Assembly: GCA_959023295.1 (NCBI GenBank)
Contig: CAUFBM010000023.1
Location: forward strand, 1 to 27,004
Length of the DNA: 27,004 bases
Direction: 5' to 3'
From: an uncultured Collinsella sp.
GTDB lineage: Bacteria > Actinomycetota > Coriobacteriia > Coriobacteriales > Coriobacteriaceae
Shown: positions 23,168-27,004 of the stretch, in pieces
Layout of the letters: the number at the start of each line of letters is the position of its first letter
How positions within the stretch are numbered: the first letter of the stretch is position 1
The notes under the pieces: model-generated
The model's database searches: none
What the model saw: only the letters and a program-made list of their open reading frames with translations
What the model was told of the DNA's origin: nothing
Translations under genes and position numbers: made by a program

Positions 23168-23292
23168 CCGGGACAGTCCGAGAGGCATAAGGTTGCCTGC
23201 TCGGGCAGTCCTGCTCGCACGGAGAGCACATTAAGTGCTCTCCGGCTCGTGCGGAACTCGCGATCAACCTTATGCCTCTCGGACTGTCCCGG
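23168..23292. repeat. E2: long hairpin element, second member of the E1 family
   Basis: Bases 23168-23195 are perfectly complementary to 23265-23292 (28 bp). Inside is GGAGAGCAC-ATTAA-GTGCTCTCC, the same loop as E1 with different but paired arms, flanked by the E1-like strings CAGTCCTGC and CGTGCGGAACTCGCGA. It begins 13 bases after the CHAP gene stop codon and precedes that gene's terminator. Confidence 0.9.
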
Positions 23293-23347
23293 CCCTCTCG
23301 GGTCCTGAGCGCGACACACCGGACTGGTTGTCTGAATTAAAGAAAGT

Positions 23348-23372
23348 GAAGGCCCCTTTCGGGGCCTTCTTT
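23348..23372 (+). terminator. Terminator between the CHAP gene and murB (usable on both strands)
   Basis: GAAGGCCCC-TTTC-GGGGCCTTC is followed by TTTGTT on the plus strand and by ACTTTCTTT on the minus strand. It separates two convergent genes. Confidence 0.85.
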
Positions 23373-23373
23373 G

Positions 23374-24336
23374 TTAAAGGAATTCGCCTACTCGGTGGAC
23401 TTCGGGTTCTAGGTCTACTCCGAATTGGTCTCTGACGGTTGTTTGGATGTGGCGGATGAGTTCGTCGACGTCGGCGGCGGTGGCGTGGTCGGCGTTGACG
23501 ATAAAGCCGCAGTGCTTCTCGCTCACCTGCGCGCCGCCGACAGCATGGCCGCGCAGGCCGGCATCCATGATGAGCTTGCCGGCAAAGTAGCCCTCGGGGC
23601 GTTTGAAAGTGGAGCCGGCGCTCGGCATATCGAGCGGCTGCTTGTCTTCGCGACGCTGACGGTAGTCGTCCATGTCGGCCTTGATCATCGCGGCGTTGCC
23701 CGGGGCGAGATTGAAGGTGGCCGAAAGTACGGTAAAGCCGTCGTCAGCGATGCGGCTCTTGCGATAGCCCAGATTAAGCTCGTCGACATCGAACTCGATG
23801 ATATTGCCGCTACCGCGGGTGCCGTCGTCGAGCATGCGGGCGGGCTTGTAGACGCGCACAGACTCCAGCACGTCTGCCATGCAGGCACCGTAGGCGCCGG
23901 CGTTCATATAACAGGCGCCGCCGACCGATCCGGGGATGCCCGAGAGGGGCTCCATGCCGGTGAGACCGGCCTCGGCTGCTGCCGCGGCGACATCGGAAAG
24001 TAGGGCGCCGGCTGCTGCCGTGACGTGCGTGCCGTCGATCGTAATGTCGGAGAGGCCTTCGCCCAGCGCCACGACGACGCCGCGGATGCCCTTGTCGCCG
24101 ACGAGTAGGTCGGAGCCGTTGCCCACGATGGTGAGGGGCAGATCGCAGCGATAGCAGGTATCGAGCGTGGCGACGAGGCCCTGCTCGGTATCGGGCGTGA
24201 CAAAGACGTCGGCCGGGCCGCCGATCTTAAACGTGGTGTGCTCGCGCATGGGCTCGCTCATCAGTACGTTGTCCTCGCCGGCAACGCCAGCAAGCGCGCA
24301 CAGCAGGTCCTCGTTAAAAAAGTCGTTCTCGTGCAT
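23374..24336 (-). CDS. murB: UDP-N-acetylenolpyruvoylglucosamine reductase
   Basis: The 320-residue FAD enzyme uses NADPH to reduce UDP-GlcNAc-enolpyruvate to UDP-MurNAc, the second committed step of peptidoglycan synthesis. Motifs seen are TTFKIGGPAD at the start, VGNGSDLLVGDKG, the FAD-binding GIPGSVGGACYMNAGAYG, LGYRKSRI, and the active-site Ser region PSAGSTFKRPEGYFAGKLI. A Glu-containing C-terminus follows. I chose ATG 24336 because AAGGCGG lies eight bases upstream. The longer frame begins with TTG at 24381, inside a -10 box (TATATT, minus strand, 24380-24385). It is divergent from the LacI gene. Being essential for cell-wall synthesis, it is a housekeeping neighbour. Confidence 0.95.
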   Translation of the reverse strand: MHENDFFNEDLLCALAGVAGEDNVLMSEPMREHTTFKIGGPADVFVTPDTEQGLVATLDTCYRCDLPLTIVGNGSDLLVGDKGIRGVVVALGEGLSDITIDGTHVTAAAGALLSDVAAAAAEAGLTGMEPLSGIPGSVGGACYMNAGAYGACMADVLESVRVYKPARMLDDGTRGSGNIIEFDVDELNLGYRKSRIADDGFTVLSATFNLAPGNAAMIKADMDDYRQRREDKQPLDMPSAGSTFKRPEGYFAGKLIMDAGLRGHAVGGAQVSEKHCGFIVNADHATAADVDELIRHIQTTVRDQFGVDLEPEVHRVGEFL

Positions 24337-24379
24337 ACGAATATCCGCCTTTTGGTGGTCGTTGTCATCAATCGATTGC

Positions 24380-24385
24380 AATATA
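24380..24385 (-). promoter_or_regulatory. -10 box of murB
   Basis: TATATT on the minus strand lies 43 bases before the chosen murB start codon. It overlaps the alternative TTG start, arguing against that start. Confidence 0.4.
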
Positions 24386-24478
24386 CCCCACCCGGACGGA
24401 TTTGGTGCGCTGGCGGCGATAAAACAGCCGTCTACCGGATTGGTAAAGTGTTTATCACCGAGGTAGAGGGGTAGTCGC

Positions 24479-24484
24479 TATACT
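24479..24484 (+). promoter_or_regulatory. -10 box of the LacI-family gene
   Basis: TATACT, 35 bases upstream of the LacI-family start codon; no convincing -35 box is visible. Confidence 0.4.
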
Positions 24485-24519
24485 TTCAAGAGATTGCGCG
24501 TAAACCCGGAAGGAGCGAG

Positions 24520-25548
24520 ATGGCCAACAAAGTCACCCTCAAGCAGATCGCCCAGGAGGTGGGGCTTTCCCCCTCGTCGGTCTCGCTTGTGCTCAATAAT
24601 CGGCCCTGTCGCATCTCGGAAGAAAACCGCAAGCTCATCAAAGAGGTCGCGGCGCGCAACCACTATGTTCCCAACCAGATCGCGCGCAGCCTGGTCATGC
24701 GCGAGTCGCGCACCCTGGGCCTTATCGTCCCTAACATCGAGAGCCGCTTTTTTGCCTCGCTCGCCGGTAGCCTGGAAAAGCGCTGCCGCGAGGACGGCTA
24801 TGCGCTCTTCATTACCAGCTCGGGCGGAAGCGCCGATGACGATCTGGAGCTGCTGCGCCAGCTGGTGACGCGCGGCGTTGATGGCGTCTTCCTGGTCGTA
24901 GGCGACGAGTTCTCCGACGACCGCGCCCTGCGCGAAGAAGTCAGCCATCTGCCTATCCCTGCCGTGATGGTCGACCGTGCCATTGAGGGGCTCGAGTGCG
25001 ACAAGGTGATGTTCGACCACGAGATGGGTGGCTACATGGCCACTCGCTATCTGATCGAGCAGGGCCACCGTCGCATTGCCTGCTTGGTTAACGCGCGCCG
25101 TTCCAATACGGGGCGTAAGCGACTTGCCGGCTATGAGCGCGCGCTGCGCGAGGTTGGCCTGCCTATCGACGCACGTTTGGAGTTTGAGAGCGAGTACTAC
25201 ATTCCGAGTGCCTATGAGGCCTCGGAGGCGGTGCTCGCAACTGATGCCACCGCTGTGTTCGCAAGTTCGGATAACATCGCCCTCGGTCTGCTCAAGCGCT
25301 TGCACGAGATGGGGAAGAGCATCCCGGGCGATATCTCGGTGGTGAGCTATGACAACTCGGCGGCCGACGTTCTCTTTGAGCCGGCGCTGACCGCGATTGA
25401 GCAGGATCCTGGTGTCCTTGCGGAGCATGCTTTTGGCTGCATGTCCAAGCGTCTTGCCGGTAGGGGCGGCAGGCGTGCCGAAGAGGTCGTCCTGGAGCCG
25501 GCGCTTATCGTTAAGGGCAGCGTGCTCGAGCTTACCGAATGTAGCTAA
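24520..25548 (+). CDS. LacI-family transcriptional regulator
   Basis: The 342-residue protein has the LacI helix-turn-helix at residues 5-25 (TLKQIAQEVGLSPSSVSLVLNN) and the hinge helix with PNQIARSLVM, followed by a periplasmic-binding-type sensor domain (TLGLIVPNIESRFFASLAG, DGVFLVVG, VFASSDNIALGLL). The ligand is probably a sugar. The target is unknown, since no catabolic gene adjoins it on the same strand; it may act on distant genes. AAGGAG lies four bases before the ATG. It is divergent from murB, whose regulation by it seems unlikely. Hairpin E3 lies 54 bases after its stop codon. Confidence 0.9.
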   Translation: MANKVTLKQIAQEVGLSPSSVSLVLNNRPCRISEENRKLIKEVAARNHYVPNQIARSLVMRESRTLGLIVPNIESRFFASLAGSLEKRCREDGYALFITSSGGSADDDLELLRQLVTRGVDGVFLVVGDEFSDDRALREEVSHLPIPAVMVDRAIEGLECDKVMFDHEMGGYMATRYLIEQGHRRIACLVNARRSNTGRKRLAGYERALREVGLPIDARLEFESEYYIPSAYEASEAVLATDATAVFASSDNIALGLLKRLHEMGKSIPGDISVVSYDNSAADVLFEPALTAIEQDPGVLAEHAFGCMSKRLAGRGGRRAEEVVLEPALIVKGSVLELTECS

Positions 25549-25602
25549 GCGTACTTGTTTGTTTGCATAGATTGCATGCGGAGTGTCCGCTATTTGCCGG
25601 CG

Positions 25603-25675
25603 GGGCCGGGGTGCCTGCCTTGTTTTGAAAAGTGGGCTTCGCGAACTTCTCAAAACAAGGCAGGCACCCCGGCCC
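25603..25675. repeat. E3: hairpin element with a perfect 26-bp stem and 21-nt loop
   Basis: Bases 25603-25628 are exactly complementary to 25650-25675. Inside the loop AAGT can pair with ACTT. The element is not followed by a T-run, and its loop does not match E1/E2. It lies between the LacI gene and the small unknown gene. Confidence 0.9.
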
Positions 25676-25750
25676 TCGTCCGTAAACTCTTCCGCTGGGC
25701 GAGCCATAGACGCCGCGTACCGATACGGTAAAGTGGCGGCTTGAAATTGG

Positions 25751-25759
25751 TGCTATATT
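25751..25759 (+). promoter_or_regulatory. Extended -10 promoter of the small unknown gene
   Basis: TGCTATATT fits an extended -10 element and would give a 5' leader of about 30 nt before ATG 25797. Confidence 0.4.
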
Positions 25760-25796
25760 CAGCTTGAGTTGTTTAATGCTAGTACGGGAGGCTGAT

Positions 25797-26285
25797 ATGG
25801 GGCTGTTCAAGAAGAAAAACCCGCAGGACGCCTTTGATCCCGATGTGTTTACCATCACGGATACGATTTTGGACCCGCCGCGGTTTACGTTTTTGCCGGC
25901 TATCTACCAGGATGCCACGCGTCGCAAGTGGGCCGTACACCAGCGCGGCGGCGAGCCGAAGATTTTTGACTATGCGGACGTGTTGCAGTGCGAAGTGGCT
26001 GAGGCAGGCGATCCGGAGGCCGAGGAAGTGGCCTCAAAACAGGAATTTGCCCAGCGCATCCTGGCAAATCCTGCCAAGGCGGCGAAAATAAACGCTGCCA
26101 AGCGTAATATGTGTCTTGGTATGGGCGTTGTTGTGGCGGTTCAGACGGGAAAAGACGAGGTTTCCAAATTAGAGATTCCCGTTATGACCGACGAAGTCAA
26201 ACGCGATTCAAGCCTATATAAGTCGTATCGGAATGTCGCCGAGAAGATCAAGGCCGAATTTGATGCCATGGGAGGGCTGGCCTAA
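25797..26285 (+). CDS. Small protein of unknown function (162 residues)
   Basis: I do not recognise the family with confidence. The start MGLFKKKN at 25797 is supported by GGGAGG six bases upstream; the in-frame upstream start at 25764 has no such site. The chain is hydrophilic with no signal peptide or membrane helix. It has a beta-rich middle (PKIFDYADVLQCEVAEAG), a long central charged helix, a second beta section (VVVAVQTGKDEVSKLEIPV) and a C-terminal amphipathic helix (YRNVAEKIKAEFDAM). This pattern is reminiscent of the PH-like domains of DUF4428-type proteins, but the resemblance is loose. The next gene, a GntR regulator, starts 38 bases downstream on the same strand, so the two are probably co-transcribed. 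Confidence 0.75.
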   Translation: MGLFKKKNPQDAFDPDVFTITDTILDPPRFTFLPAIYQDATRRKWAVHQRGGEPKIFDYADVLQCEVAEAGDPEAEEVASKQEFAQRILANPAKAAKINAAKRNMCLGMGVVVAVQTGKDEVSKLEIPVMTDEVKRDSSLYKSYRNVAEKIKAEFDAMGGLA

Positions 26286-26323
26286 TTTTGGCGGCATACG
26301 TTTCTGAATGAGGAGTCTGTGCA

Positions 26324-27004
26324 ATGGCAGGCGAATCTTATGCAATTCCCCCCAAAGATCGTGCTGTCGAGGGAATTCTTTGGTATATCCAGCACCATCA
26401 GCTTGCCGGCGGCGATCGCCTGCCGGCCGAGCGCGTGCTGTGCGAAGAGATTGGCGTTTCGCGTACGGCGTTGCGCGCCGGTATCACGCGGCTCATCTCG
26501 TGTGGAACGCTCGAGAGCCGTCGCGGATCGGGTACGTATGTGTGTCCTCCCAAGCCGCTGAATATCTTCCAGGAAACGTATAACTTTTCCGATGCCGTGC
26601 GGACTGCCGGCCTGCACCCCTCTTCTCGTCTGGTTTCCACCGGGACTATCGAGGCGGATGAGGCGCTTGCCGACAAGCTTGGGGTGGCTGTAGGCGCTCC
26701 TTTGCTCCGCATGCAGCGCGTTCGACTTATTGAGGGAGAGCCGGCGTCAATCGAGACGGCTCACGTTAACCTGTCCCTGTGCCCCTCGCTTCCCGATCAC
26801 AATTTTGAGTGTGAGAGCCTTTACGATGTCTTGCTCAAAGAAGGTGGCGTGCGCGTTGAGCATGGACGTGAGCATATCTCCATCTCGCGTTTGAACGTCG
26901 AAGAGGCCGAGTTGCTCCAGCAAGAAGAGGGAACGCCGGTGTTCTATGAGAGCACGATAGAATTTGATAAGGACATGCGTTTTGTGGAGCATTGCAAATC
27001 GGTG
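26324..27004 (+). CDS. GntR-family (HutC subfamily) regulator, partial (3' end outside window)
   Basis: The first 227 codons are visible and open to the window edge. Residues about 10-75 are a GntR winged helix (LPAERVLCEEIGVSRTALRAGITRLISCGTLESRRGSGTYV), quoted here in two halves: LPAERVLCEEIGVSRTAL and then ITRLISCGTLESRRGSGTYV. A UTRA effector domain follows (PLLRMQRVRLIEGEPASIET, SLYDVLLKEGGVRVEHGREHIS, FYESTIEFDK). AGGAGT lies eight bases before the ATG. It is distinct from the TreR-like regulator at 10638. The target genes are likely to lie beyond the window; co-transcription with the small gene upstream is plausible. Confidence 0.88.
   Translation, partial: MAGESYAIPPKDRAVEGILWYIQHHQLAGGDRLPAERVLCEEIGVSRTALRAGITRLISCGTLESRRGSGTYVCPPKPLNIFQETYNFSDAVRTAGLHPSSRLVSTGTIEADEALADKLGVAVGAPLLRMQRVRLIEGEPASIETAHVNLSLCPSLPDHNFECESLYDVLLKEGGVRVEHGREHISISRLNVEEAELLQQEEGTPVFYESTIEFDKDMRFVEHCKSV

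Overview
The window looks like a chromosomal segment of a high-GC Gram-positive gut actinobacterium of the class Coriobacteriia, most likely Collinsella or a close relative. This is inferred from protein style, the LPXTG surface protein, the mixture of PTS and ABC sugar uptake, and codon and GC character; no 16S gene is present. It carries about 19 convincing protein genes and one tRNA. There is no phage, IS element, cas gene or integrase.

Layout. 1-526 is the 3' end of a cell-wall-anchored surface protein. 527-1068 is a long leader region with a repeat element, a promoter, a 14-codon leader peptide rich in Ile/Val and a terminator, all ahead of a CstA-type transporter (1069-2958). 3142-5331 encodes an orphan protein whose C-terminus resembles JetD, the Toprim nuclease subunit of Wadjet, without jetABC beside it. 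A very long hairpin (E1), a tRNA-like remnant and tRNA-Gln(TTG) follow. On the minus strand come a peptidoglycan-binding-domain protein, a polyprenyl diphosphate synthase and a fused maltose-type PTS EIICB-HAD phosphatase. The last is divergent from a TreR-like GntR regulator.

11664-16028 is a CUT1 sugar ABC operon (Tat lipoprotein binding protein, two permeases, MsmX/MalK-like ATPase). Convergent to it lie glgP, malQ and galE on the minus strand. The intergenic space between the ATPase gene and glgP holds the most unusual structure here: six 15-nt repeats of alternating orientation spaced exactly 40 nt apart (16169-16383). Then follow a Tat-exported coiled-coil/CHAP peptidoglycan hydrolase, a second long hairpin of the E1 family (E2), murB, a LacI regulator, a third, unrelated long hairpin (E3), a small unknown protein and the start of a second HutC-type GntR regulator.

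How it works together. PTS import of an alpha-glucoside, ABC import of (malto)oligosaccharides, MalQ and glycogen/maltodextrin phosphorylase form an alpha-glucan acquisition and breakdown module. A shared palindrome close to TTGTTTAAACAA sits ahead of the PTS gene, the GntR gene, the ABC operon and malQ, so one TreR-like regulator may tie these units together. GalE links sugar nucleotides. MurB, the CHAP hydrolase and the polyprenyl synthase are envelope genes that appear unrelated to the sugar module.

Main candidates for something undescribed are the 40-nt alternating repeat array, the E1/E2 hairpin family with a conserved core and differing but perfectly paired arms, the PTS-HAD fusion, the orphan JetD-like protein, and a putative branched-chain amino acid attenuator in front of cstA.
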